From contig JAQCMX010000112.1 of assembly GCA_028274885.1 (NCBI GenBank), positions 1 to 12,612 on the forward strand: a DNA stretch of 12,612 bases, in the 5' to 3' direction. Position numbers and translations under genes: made by a program. The stretch is from Haloarculaceae archaeon (GTDB taxonomy: Archaea > Halobacteriota > Halobacteria > Halobacteriales > Haloarculaceae). Each line of letters opens with the position of its first letter. Position 1 is the stretch's first letter. Of this stretch, positions 6,372 to 12,553 are shown piece after piece. The notes beneath the pieces were generated by a model. It was not told the DNA's origin. It saw only the letters and a program-made list of their open reading frames with translations, and ran no database searches.

Positions 6372-7169
6372 ATGAACGAAGACGGCAAACCGACGGTCGA
6401 AGATTACATGACGCGGGACGTTACGACGGTCGCGCCCGAGGACACGGTCGAGAGCGTGGCGACACGGATCGCAGAGAGCAGCGATCACAGCGGATTCCCG
6501 GTCTGTGACGGACGGCACGTGGAGGGATTTATAAGCGCCGGCGATCTTCTGCTGGAGGCGGATCACGAACCGATTTTCAAGATCATGGCGACCGACCTGC
6601 TCGTGGCACATCCGGAGATGCGGCTGACCGACGCTGCCCGTGTAATTCTCCGCTCGGGTATCCGCCGACTTCCGGTCGTCGACGACGCTGGGAACCTCGT
6701 CGGGATCATCTCCAACGCGGACGTGATCCGCAGCCAGATCGAACGGGCAACGCCGGGCAAGGTCGACAAACTCCTCCGGACCCTCGAGAGTATCCACGAT
6801 ATCGATGCGGGTGAAGAACAAAGGTCAATTTCGCTGCGTGATCTCACGCCCACGCAGGGGAAGGTGTACGCCGACGAACTCGAAGGACGGCAGTACGAAC
6901 TCGAACGCGGCCTCGCCGAGCCGCTGGTGGTTATCGACACACCCACCGACACACTGCTCGCTGACGGGCACCACCGCGTGAAAGCAGCCAACCGTCTGGA
7001 CATCGAGGAGATGGATGCCTACGTCATCGTTATCAACGAGGCTGTGGATCTGGGGATGGCCAAAACCGCCGAAAACGAAAATCTCGAGACGATCGAAGAC
7101 ATTGAGGCGGTCGATTACGCACATCACCCGCTGATCGAGACGACACAGCGACTACAGGAGGGTTCGTAG
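6372..7169 (+). CDS. Two CBS domains fused to a ParB/Srx-like domain
   Basis: The 265-aa protein starts with a pair of CBS motifs, about 8-62 (VEDYMTRDVTTVAPEDTV, GFISAGDLL) and 72-125 (MATDLLVAH, RRLPVVDDAGNLVGIISNAD). Such Bateman modules usually bind adenine nucleotides or S-adenosyl compounds. A linker leads to a C-terminal domain, about 152-225, with PLVVIDTPTDTLLADGHHRV (184-203). The DGHHR motif (198-202) and the pattern before it resemble the ParB/sulfiredoxin fold. That fold includes ParB CTPases and also the ADP-dependent free-serine kinase SerK of Thermococcales and the ATP-dependent SbnI. I infer a nucleotide-regulated enzyme or switch; a DNA-partitioning role is unlikely because no ParB helix-turn-helix domain is present. 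No Shine-Dalgarno site is visible, and 94 bases separate it from the DHH gene. Domain calls are good; the function is not assigned. Confidence 0.75.
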   Translation: MNEDGKPTVEDYMTRDVTTVAPEDTVESVATRIAESSDHSGFPVCDGRHVEGFISAGDLLLEADHEPIFKIMATDLLVAHPEMRLTDAARVILRSGIRRLPVVDDAGNLVGIISNADVIRSQIERATPGKVDKLLRTLESIHDIDAGEEQRSISLRDLTPTQGKVYADELEGRQYELERGLAEPLVVIDTPTDTLLADGHHRVKAANRLDIEEMDAYVIVINEAVDLGMAKTAENENLETIEDIEAVDYAHHPLIETTQRLQEGS

Positions 7170-7388
7170 TTTAGGCGGCGTTTCTGGCAGTATCCCGTTC
7201 TCTTTGCAGTCTAACTGTTCCGGCCGATAAGTGACAGATGCCGGGACAGCCCTGAACAGTACGCACCCACCTGCCGGCTGGTCTGGCTCGTTCGCGGGAC
7301 TCATTAAAGATCATTATATTTATGACCCTCTGTGACAACGTTCAGAACAAGACCTTCAGCACAAACAATGAGGGTCTGTGGCTGAACT
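7170..7388. other. Long spacer downstream of the CBS gene, with an isolated promoter-like island
   Basis: From 7170 to about 7310 I see no gene or clear terminator. At 7307-7322 the AT-rich stretch TAAAGATCATTATATTTA forms the strongest TATA-like site in the spacer. A transcript from it would start near 7345. Just downstream, TTCAGC-ACA (7355-7363) pairs with TGTGGCTGAA (7377-7386) as a 9-bp stem with one bulged G. GACCCTC (7324-7330) and GAGGGTC (7370-7376) form a second possible pairing. The phosphatase gene has its own TATA box nearer its start, so this promoter should serve something in 7345-7560: a small RNA or the small ORF at 7389. Confidence 0.4.
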
Positions 7389-7529
7389 ATGTACAAACAC
7401 TACACCGATGCCGAGAACACCGGGGCACCGCTGGTCCCGATGGTTGAACAGCCAGGAAATGTTGCGACTGACGGAGGTTTGGAAGCGGAGCGAGAAGAGG
7501 TAATTCTCAGTCACAGGCTCCCCAAATAG
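7389..7529 (+). CDS. Possible 46-aa small protein, unrecognised
   Basis: ATG 7389 to TAG 7529 encodes 46 residues (beginning MYKHYTDAENTGAPL, ending ILSHRLPK) with about eight acidic and four Lys/Arg residues, compatible with a haloarchaeal cytosolic protein. It lies 67 bases past a good TATA-like island, so it would have a leader of about 45 bases. There is no clear Shine-Dalgarno site; GAGGG at 7370 is too far upstream. An overlapping 41-codon ORF (7322-7447) starts inside the promoter and is less likely. It may be a genuine small gene, a decayed coding fragment or chance. No family was recognised. Confidence 0.25.
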   Translation: MYKHYTDAENTGAPLVPMVEQPGNVATDGGLEAEREEVILSHRLPK

Positions 7530-7569
7530 CGGGACGGGGACCCGTGGACCGGGGTCGAAACGATTGCAC

Positions 7570-7576
7570 TTTTTAT
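7570..7576 (+). promoter_or_regulatory. TATA-like box of the phosphatase gene
   Basis: TTTTTAT at 7570-7576 is centred 25 bases before the ATG at 7598 and predicts a leaderless message. It rules out the longer in-frame ATG at 7544, which lies upstream of the box. Confidence 0.6.
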
Positions 7577-7597
7577 CAGCGGCCGCGAAAATCCCAC

Positions 7598-8434
7598 ATG
7601 AGTGACGCGACCCGAAGAGGGGCAGTCGCCGAACGCGCAGCGCGCGCCGGTGGGGTAGTCGCACGCGGACAGTTCCGCGAGCAGTTGACCGTCGAGACCA
7701 AGACGAACAAAAACGACTTCGTGACGGAGACGGACCGCGAGAGCCAGCGCCAGGTGATTGCGACGATTCGCGAGGCGTTCCCGGACGCGTCGTTCGTCTG
7801 CGAGGAGGGGAGTCTCCCGGTCGGTGTCGACCCGACCGCAATCGACCTGCGCGAGTCGCTCCCGGAGGAAGGGCGGGCGTGGGTGGTCGATCCGATCGAC
7901 GGGACCGCGAACTTCGTCCGGGGGATCCGGTTTTTTGCCACGAGCGTCGCGGCTGTCTCCGGCGGCGAACCCGTTGGCGTCGCGACGTATCTTCCAGCTC
8001 AGGAGGACATCTACACTGTCAGTCACGGAGGCGTCACCCTGAACGACACCCCCGTGACGGTGAGTTCCCGCACGGACCCGGAGACGTTTGCGGTTGCGCT
8101 CGTCGGCTGGTGGCCGGCACGAGAGAGTGATAGTCACGTCTCGATGTACCGCGCCGCAGCCGAGCGGTTCGGAGACGTCCGTCGGGTTGGCTGTATACAG
8201 GGTGTCCTCGCGCTGGTGGCCAGTGGCAGCCTCGATGGGGCATTCATGCCTACGTCCGGCCACCCGTGGGATACTCTGGCGGGTGTTCACCTCATCCGCC
8301 GGGCCGGCGGGACTGTGACCGACGTGTTCGGAGAACGGTGGCACGCCGACTCGAGGGGACTGGTCGTTTCCAATGGCTCGTGCCACGAGGACCTGCTCGC
8401 TGCCGTCCAGGCCGGCGTCGAACCGACTGATTGA
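7598..8434 (+). CDS. Inositol-1-monophosphatase family phosphatase (IMPase/FBPase-like)
   Basis: The 278-aa protein is of normal length for the Li-sensitive, Mg-dependent sugar-phosphatase superfamily. Visible metal and catalytic motifs are FVTETD (41-46), CEEG (68-71), the signature DPIDGTANF (98-106) and HPWDTLAG (222-229). Archaeal members often hydrolyse both myo-inositol-1-phosphate and fructose-1,6-bisphosphate, and others act on pAp or NADP, so the substrate is open. A roughly 20-residue insertion (LPVGVDPTAIDLRESLPEEG) sits between CEEG and DPIDGT, and the third motif reads WDTLAG instead of the usual WDxAAG. Start 7598 is set by the TATA box. The stop codon TGA (8432-8434) coincides with the left copy of the target duplication of the adjoining repeat element, so the insertion left the reading frame intact. 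Confidence 0.85.
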   Translation: MSDATRRGAVAERAARAGGVVARGQFREQLTVETKTNKNDFVTETDRESQRQVIATIREAFPDASFVCEEGSLPVGVDPTAIDLRESLPEEGRAWVVDPIDGTANFVRGIRFFATSVAAVSGGEPVGVATYLPAQEDIYTVSHGGVTLNDTPVTVSSRTDPETFAVALVGWWPARESDSHVSMYRAAAERFGDVRRVGCIQGVLALVASGSLDGAFMPTSGHPWDTLAGVHLIRRAGGTVTDVFGERWHADSRGLVVSNGSCHEDLLAAVQAGVEPTD

Positions 8435-8543
8435 TACTGATTACTGCGGTTATTTTGGTGCCCATGTCGCAGATTTCGATTCGTCAAGGCGTGGAACACC
8501 TGTTTTTGATTTCGACGGCGGGAAAGACTTGCAGTAATCAGTA
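8435..8543. mobile_element. 109-bp MITE-like element with 13-bp terminal inverted repeats and TGA duplication
   Basis: TACTGATTACTGC (8435-8447) is perfectly inverted as GCAGTAATCAGTA (8531-8543), and the unit is bounded on both sides by TGA (8432-8434 and 8544-8546). Perfect terminal repeats plus a 3-bp direct duplication are the signature of a small non-autonomous transposable element. A 3-bp TNA-type duplication is known for some IS5-group elements. The interior is too short for a transposase. An ATG at 8464 opens MSQISIRQGVEHLFLISTAG but reads out through the right repeat. It may be a chance frame or a remnant of a parental transposase start. An alternative reading is a long-range hairpin terminating the phosphatase mRNA. 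Confidence 0.55.
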
Positions 8544-8559
8544 TGAGTCCAGTTGCGTG

Positions 8560-8639
8560 ATACGGTCGGTTGTAACGGTTTACCGGTACTTCGCCGAGCG
8601 TTCCGGCGAATTCCGGAACTGACTCACAACCGATCGTAT
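8560..8639. repeat. Branched inverted-repeat element
   Basis: ATACGGTCGGTTGT (8560-8573) pairs with ACAACCGATCGTAT (8626-8639), 13 of 14 perfect and the other a G-U in RNA. Inside are a CGG-TTTA-CCG hairpin (8576-8585) and TTCGCCG/CGGCGAA (7-bp stem, 8590-8610), plus the palindrome TTCCGGAA (8611-8618). In RNA this folds as a long stem capped by a multi-branch loop. It is also flanked by TGA on both sides (8558-8560 and 8639-8641), like the element before it, so it could be a second short insertion. It could instead be a structured RNA or terminator. Confidence 0.45.
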
Positions 8640-8690
8640 GAGTTTGATCAGCGTTTTGCTGGTGTGTATCCCGGACGCACGAGACCGGAA

Positions 8691-8717
8691 TTCTAAACAC
8701 GATCCCCCTCCGGGGGA
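8691..8717 (+). promoter_or_regulatory. Promoter region of the DUF63 gene with a GC hairpin
   Basis: TTCTAAA (8691-8697) lies 29 bases before the ATG at 8723 and fits a TATA box. Between it and the start, TCCCCC (8703-8708), loop TCC, GGGGGA (8712-8717) is a perfect 6-bp dyad. It could be an operator straddling the initiation site. GGGGGA could also act as a loose Shine-Dalgarno site 5 bases from the ATG. Confidence 0.4.
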
Positions 8718-8722
8718 CGAGT

Positions 8723-9892
8723 ATGAAGCTGTTCGAACGGTACGACGTGCGTCCCCCGGTGGCGTGGCTGGTCGCGTTGGTCGCCGGCGTCGCCACCCTC
8801 ACGGTGGGTGCCATCCTCTTTACGCGACGGGTTTACTGGGGGTTCATCTGGCGGTACTTCCTCGGCCCGGTCCGTGCGGATGGTAAAGGACAGGACTGCG
8901 TTGGGTACATCGCGGAGGACGGAGTAGTCAGGGGGTCGGACCAACTCGCAAGCTGTGACCCTGCCGCACTCGAACCCGAGATGGGAACGGTGTTTATCGC
9001 CGAACCTGGGTACACCGTCATCTCGACTGTGGGATACATTATCGTTCTCGTGTTCATGCTCGCGGGGGTCTATCTGCTGCTCCAGCGGTTCGACCTCACC
9101 CCATCGAGATACTTTTTTTATGCGCTGGTCCCGTTCGTACTGTTTGGCGGAGCACTCCGGACGGTCGAAGACTCCTTTGTCGCTGCCATTCGCGCCGGCG
9201 AAGCCCCTGCCTTTGAGTATCCGGTGAGCGCCCTGCTGATCAGTCCGTTCATCTATTTCACCGTCTTCGCCGTTGCGCTGACGGCGTTTCTCGCAAGCAA
9301 GTATCTCGCCCACCGCGGCATCACCGACACCTACTATTACCCTCTCGCGGCCGCCGGTGTCGGGTCGGTCACGCTCACGGTCGGGTATCTTATGCTACTC
9401 TCCGCGAGTGTCGGATACGTTACACTGTTTCCGGGGGTACTCGTCGTCACCCTCGGGGTGGCGACGCTCGTCTCGATCGGGGCCTACTATCTCGTCGACA
9501 GCCGCCGGCCTGTTGTCCACGCGGGAACCGGGCTGATGGGGCTGGTCGTGCTGTGGGGCCACGCCATCGACGGCGTCGCAAACGTGGTGGCAAACGACTG
9601 GACGTGGATCTGGGGGCTGGGTGATTACAGCGCCAAGCACCCGCTGAACCGTCTCATCATGGACGTCACCGGATCGATCCAGGGCGGGGACAGGATTTTC
9701 GGCGTCCACGTCGGGGAAGCCTGGCCGTTCCTGCTTCTCAAAATCCTCGTTCCGGTCGCGATTCTGGCGGTGTTCGATAAGGAGTTTATCGACGAGAGTC
9801 CGCGATACTCGGTGATGCTTCTGATTGCGATCGTCGCGGTCGGACTTGGCCCCGGGACCCGCGACATGTTACGGGTTGCCTTTGGCATCTGA
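8723..9892 (+). CDS. DUF63 family integral membrane protein
   Basis: The 389-aa protein is strongly hydrophobic, with about eight to nine membrane segments near 13-34, 98-120, 131-147, 168-192, 206-229, 235-257, 266-289, 335-351 and 362-377. A hydrophilic loop (about 50-95, two Cys) separates the first two. Three blocks identify the archaeal DUF63 family: FGGALRTVEDS (141-151), GHAIDGVAN (279-287) and GPGTRDMLR (376-384). Charged and polar residues inside these blocks (Arg146, Glu149, Asp150, His280, Asp283, Arg380, Asp381) sit at membrane borders and suggest a polar site, so transport or membrane enzyme activity is possible. No function is established for the family to my knowledge. The start at ATG 8723 fits the TATA box. 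It is monocistronic, ends at a hairpin terminator, and converges on the YcaO gene. Confidence 0.82.
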   Translation: MKLFERYDVRPPVAWLVALVAGVATLTVGAILFTRRVYWGFIWRYFLGPVRADGKGQDCVGYIAEDGVVRGSDQLASCDPAALEPEMGTVFIAEPGYTVISTVGYIIVLVFMLAGVYLLLQRFDLTPSRYFFYALVPFVLFGGALRTVEDSFVAAIRAGEAPAFEYPVSALLISPFIYFTVFAVALTAFLASKYLAHRGITDTYYYPLAAAGVGSVTLTVGYLMLLSASVGYVTLFPGVLVVTLGVATLVSIGAYYLVDSRRPVVHAGTGLMGLVVLWGHAIDGVANVVANDWTWIWGLGDYSAKHPLNRLIMDVTGSIQGGDRIFGVHVGEAWPFLLLKILVPVAILAVFDKEFIDESPRYSVMLLIAIVAVGLGPGTRDMLRVAFGI

Positions 9893-9913
9893 CCGGGTTT
9901 AGCCCGGCTTTTT
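9893..9913 (+). terminator. Intrinsic-type terminator of the DUF63 gene
   Basis: Immediately after the stop codon, CCGGG (9893-9897), loop TTTAG and CCCGG (9903-9907) form a stem, followed by C and TTTTT (9909-9913). It is the clearest terminator in the window and lies in the 24-base gap between two convergent genes. Confidence 0.7.
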
Positions 9914-9916
9914 CGA

Positions 9917-11623
9917 TCAGGGAAAGGGGTGATGATCCCGATCAAGTTCGGGTTCGAACCCGAGCGCCTCCGGGACTGTCCGCGCTCTGTCACCGAAGTA
10001 GGCACTCCCAAACGTGAGCGGCTGTGCCTGCGGGATCAGGGCACGAACTGCCTCGAAGCCGAGCTGTTCGACACCTCTGGTCGTGGTTTTTGCCCCGTAG
10101 ACGTCCATCTCCGTCTCGGCGGCATGGATCCGGTCGAGCAACTCCTGTAGCTCGGCCACCCCGGATTCGATCTCGTCGGGACCTGCGGTCCCGGCGGGTA
10201 TCTCGGCGTCCGCGCCGACGAACGGGGATACCGGGTCCGGATCGGCCGCGTAACGCCCGATTGCCCCCATCGCCTCCGCCGCGTCGTCCGCGCCCATCCC
10301 ACGGAGTTCCATCCAGTTTTGAAGCGCCTCGGCAAGCGCCGAGCGTGCAGCACCCGCCGGATCGAGATCTGCGCCGGTTCCCAACGCAAACCGGGGCCAC
10401 TCCTCGCGGTGGACCGCCGCGGCCACCACCGGTACGTCGATGTCCTGTGTGAGCAAAAACGTCGTCACCTCCAGACCCTCCGAGCGAGCGCGCTGGACCA
10501 TCGTCTCGAAATCCGGCTCTTCGACCGCCAGTGCCAGCGGATCGAACGACGAGTACCACGAGAGCATCATTGCGTCCCGTTCGACGACCTCGTACAGCCC
10601 CGATAGTAACGCTTCGACGGTCGAGTTTCCGAGCCCCAGCCCGGTTGTCACGGGTGAACGAAAGGCTCTGGACGGCGGGGGGTGGTAGACGAACTCGGCC
10701 GGTAGTTTCACCTCACTCCGACTCGCAAGGTGTTGCCCTCGGGTCCAGTAGATCTCCGCGTCCGGTTCGGGGGTGTGTTCGCAGACGAACGCCGACGGAC
10801 CCACCCCATCCGGAAGCTCCGATGCCCGTGCTGTCCGGAGATTGTCGACGCGATAGACGCCGGCACAGTACCGCTCGAGAGATTCGCCAAGCGCCTTCAT
10901 GAAAGCCTCGTTCCAGTCGGGTGCGACCCCTGCTGCATCCCGGGCTGCACTGACGTGGCTGAACCCCGCTGTGTCACAGGCCTGTGCGAGATAGTACGGG
11001 ATCGGGAATGATTCGGCCTCACCGACCTCCTGGACGACACCGACCACCTCGTCGACGGCCCTTTGGGCACGCGCAAGCGATTCCTCGATATCACGGGAGC
11101 GGAAGGCCCGGTCGAGGGTCCGATCGCGGGTGGTCACACACTGACAGTTCGGGAGCGGGAGAAACTCCCGTTCCGTAAACGGAACCATCACAGCCCGTCC
11201 GAAGATGTCGACGCCGTCAGTAACGTACCTGGCGGCCTCGCGTCCGCCGACGGCTCCGGCAAACCGGGCCGTGTGAGCCGGGGGCGCGGCGGCAGGATCG
11301 GCCTGCGGTTCGAGGTTGGCACTCACACGGCCACTCAGGCACTCGTAACACCCCGAGTCCGGACCGAAGCCAGCGACGGCAGCGTCGACGATCGGGATCC
11401 CCCCCACACCCCCGATCTCGACGCCAACCCACCGGGTCCCGGTCTTGAGGGCGCGTTCGTTCGTCCGTTCGAACACGGAATCGCCCGCCTGGCCGGTCAC
11501 CACTGCCAGTGTCACGCCCCCGATCCCTGTCACGTCCACCGGTGTCGTATCGATGTCACTGCTCTCGAGCATCGCCTCGACGGCGTCGGCAGCACGACCG
11601 GATCCGACAATCCCAACAGTCAT
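9917..11623 (-). CDS. TOMM-type YcaO cyclodehydratase with N-terminal CxxC/CxC (E1-like) domain
   Basis: The 568-aa protein begins MTVGIVGSGRAADAVEAML, a Rossmann-like start. Cys92/Cys95 (GCYEC) and Cys160/Cys162 (NCQC) form a CxxC...CxC zinc-site pattern, as in the ThiF/E1-like partner domains of azoline-forming enzymes. The YcaO domain (about 195-560) has the ATP-binding motifs ExxER (Glu247-Arg251), TTGLGLGNS (326-334) with ExxER (Glu345-Arg349), and ExxQ (Glu432-Gln435). It ends in HHPFP, close to the PxPxP C-terminus of TOMM cyclodehydratases. YcaO enzymes phosphorylate peptide amide oxygens with ATP, so Cys, Ser or Thr side chains cyclise to azolines; other members make thioamides. No precursor peptide, dehydrogenase or transporter gene is adjacent, so the substrate is unknown. 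ATG 11623 is chosen because residues upstream of it look non-coding and a T-tract promoter/terminator lies there. Confidence 0.85.
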   Translation of the reverse strand: MTVGIVGSGRAADAVEAMLESSDIDTTPVDVTGIGGVTLAVVTGQAGDSVFERTNERALKTGTRWVGVEIGGVGGIPIVDAAVAGFGPDSGCYECLSGRVSANLEPQADPAAAPPAHTARFAGAVGGREAARYVTDGVDIFGRAVMVPFTEREFLPLPNCQCVTTRDRTLDRAFRSRDIEESLARAQRAVDEVVGVVQEVGEAESFPIPYYLAQACDTAGFSHVSAARDAAGVAPDWNEAFMKALGESLERYCAGVYRVDNLRTARASELPDGVGPSAFVCEHTPEPDAEIYWTRGQHLASRSEVKLPAEFVYHPPPSRAFRSPVTTGLGLGNSTVEALLSGLYEVVERDAMMLSWYSSFDPLALAVEEPDFETMVQRARSEGLEVTTFLLTQDIDVPVVAAAVHREEWPRFALGTGADLDPAGAARSALAEALQNWMELRGMGADDAAEAMGAIGRYAADPDPVSPFVGADAEIPAGTAGPDEIESGVAELQELLDRIHAAETEMDVYGAKTTTRGVEQLGFEAVRALIPQAQPLTFGSAYFGDRARTVPEALGFEPELDRDHHPFP

Positions 11624-11644
11624 ACCCGACAGAACGAGTGGCGG

Positions 11645-11662
11645 AAAAAAAAGCCCAGGGCT
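11645..11662 (-). terminator. Hairpin plus T8 tract ending tbsP (minus strand)
   Basis: Read on the minus strand, AGCCC-T-GGGCT (11652-11662) is followed by eight T (11645-11652 as A on plus). The hairpin includes the tbsP stop codon. The T-tract also lies 22-30 bases before the YcaO ATG (11623), so the same sequence may be a TATA-like element for that gene. Confidence 0.55.
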
Positions 11663-12491
11663 AGCGACCGGATGAGTCCTCGAGCGTCGATACCGCTTGT
11701 TCGATGACCGCCTCCATGGGCGCACGTTCGAGTTTGTCGTCCCCGAGTATGAGCCGCAACCGGGGCCGACCGATGTCGATGGGGACCTTTTCAGTATCGA
11801 TCAGTCCGTGTTCCTCGAGTTGGTTTTTTGCCCGTGAGAAGGTCGCCTTGCTCGCCAGTCCGATATCCTCCCCCCACCGGCTGATGTCGTAGAGTAACTC
11901 GCGGTTGTTGGCCGCTACGAGCAGCGCAATCGTAACCTCTTCGAGCCCCTCACCGTTACCCCGTGCGGTGTCGAGTGTCGCGAGCGCCCGATCGAAGTCT
12001 GTAACGGCCTTCTCGCCGAACTCCTCGGCCAGTGTTCGGTCAATTCTCGATAGCGGTGGGGTACGAAACTGGAACTTCTCCGCCCTTTGCCACCGCTGCT
12101 CGTAATCGTCGCGGGCAGACGAGACAAACGATCGATCGGTCGTCGTTAGGCCTGCCACACTCGCCGGCCCAGGAACGATCGAAACCAGACACCCGTCCGT
12201 ACAGAGCACCGAGGCACGCTGGACGGAATCGAGGATCCGAACCTGGAGGGTCCCGGTCGCCACGAACTCCGCCATCGAACTCGCGATTAGAAAATCGTCG
12301 ACGAGTGTTTTCAGCGGTTCCTCGTCTACAAACAGCCGTACCGGCGGCTGGGAGCCATGCTCGATTTCACCGATGACTGCCTCGATTGCTTTTTTCGACG
12401 GATTGACAAACAGTAGCTCCTCGCTTGTGGCCGCCAGACTCTCGCGTAACACGCCACCGATGTGGTCCGCCACCAGATCTGAGTCGAGCAT
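11661..12491 (-). CDS. tbsP: Transcription regulator TbsP (DUF5821 family)
   Basis: The 276-aa protein matches, from memory, the haloarchaeal TbsP family (TrmB suppressor), which in Haloferax volcanii acts with TrmB on a gluconeogenic glyceraldehyde-3-phosphate dehydrogenase gene. The N-terminal half (about 1-145) is an alpha/beta sensor-like domain (EELLFVNPSKKAIEAVI, VRLFVDEEPLKTLVDDFLIA). The C-terminal part (about 185-250) is a winged helix: VTIALLVAANNRELLYDISR, then GLASKATFSRAKNQLEEHGL as the recognition region, and IDTEKVPIDIGRPRLRL as the wing. It is a cytoplasmic DNA-binding protein. ATG 12491 is the natural start, with AT-rich promoter sequence directly upstream. The stop lies 37 bases before the YcaO start on the same strand, with a hairpin between. 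The family is confident; the biological target here is inferred. Confidence 0.82.
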   Translation of the reverse strand: MLDSDLVADHIGGVLRESLAATSEELLFVNPSKKAIEAVIGEIEHGSQPPVRLFVDEEPLKTLVDDFLIASSMAEFVATGTLQVRILDSVQRASVLCTDGCLVSIVPGPASVAGLTTTDRSFVSSARDDYEQRWQRAEKFQFRTPPLSRIDRTLAEEFGEKAVTDFDRALATLDTARGNGEGLEEVTIALLVAANNRELLYDISRWGEDIGLASKATFSRAKNQLEEHGLIDTEKVPIDIGRPRLRLILGDDKLERAPMEAVIEQAVSTLEDSSGR

Positions 12492-12497
12492 CCCTGC

Positions 12498-12530
12498 AAG
12501 TGTATGGCCCGTTATTACACTTATTTTTAT
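12498..12530 (-). promoter_or_regulatory. tbsP promoter with 7-bp dyad (probable operator)
   Basis: AAGTGTA (12498-12504) and TACACTT (12516-12522) are perfect inverted copies separated by 11 bases, an 18-base centre-to-centre spacing that suits a dimer on nearly two helical turns. The AT-rich stretch ATAAAAATAA on the minus strand (12521-12530) is a probable TATA region. The dyad lies between it and the start codon, a position for autorepression. Confidence 0.5.
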
Positions 12531-12533
12531 TGG

Positions 12534-12553
12534 CTCAAATGTTAAAATTTGAG
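12534..12553. promoter_or_regulatory. Second inverted repeat upstream of tbsP
   Basis: CTCAAAT (12534-12540) and ATTTGAG (12547-12553) are perfect inverted copies around GTTAAA. The sequence is AT-rich in a GC-rich genome, so it may be an operator or upstream activator site for tbsP, or a terminator stem for a gene entering from the right. It differs from the AAGTGTA dyad, so two regulators may act here. Confidence 0.4.

Noticed and set aside
7322..7447. 41-codon ORF overlapping the 7389 ORF
   Set aside because: Its ATG lies at the TATA-like island, upstream of the expected transcription start, and the product has no recognisable features.
8431..8622. 63-codon ORF running through the MITE-like element
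   Set aside because: It starts at the phosphatase stop, crosses both terminal repeats and ends in the second repeat; no protein family is evident. A transposase remnant (MSQISIRQG) is only a guess.
11624..11725. 34-residue N-terminal extension of the YcaO protein
   Set aside because: The extension (MRPWRRSSNKRYRRSR...) is unusually basic for a haloarchaeal protein, overlaps the tbsP stop and terminator, and the Rossmann-like fold begins at MTVGIVGSG.
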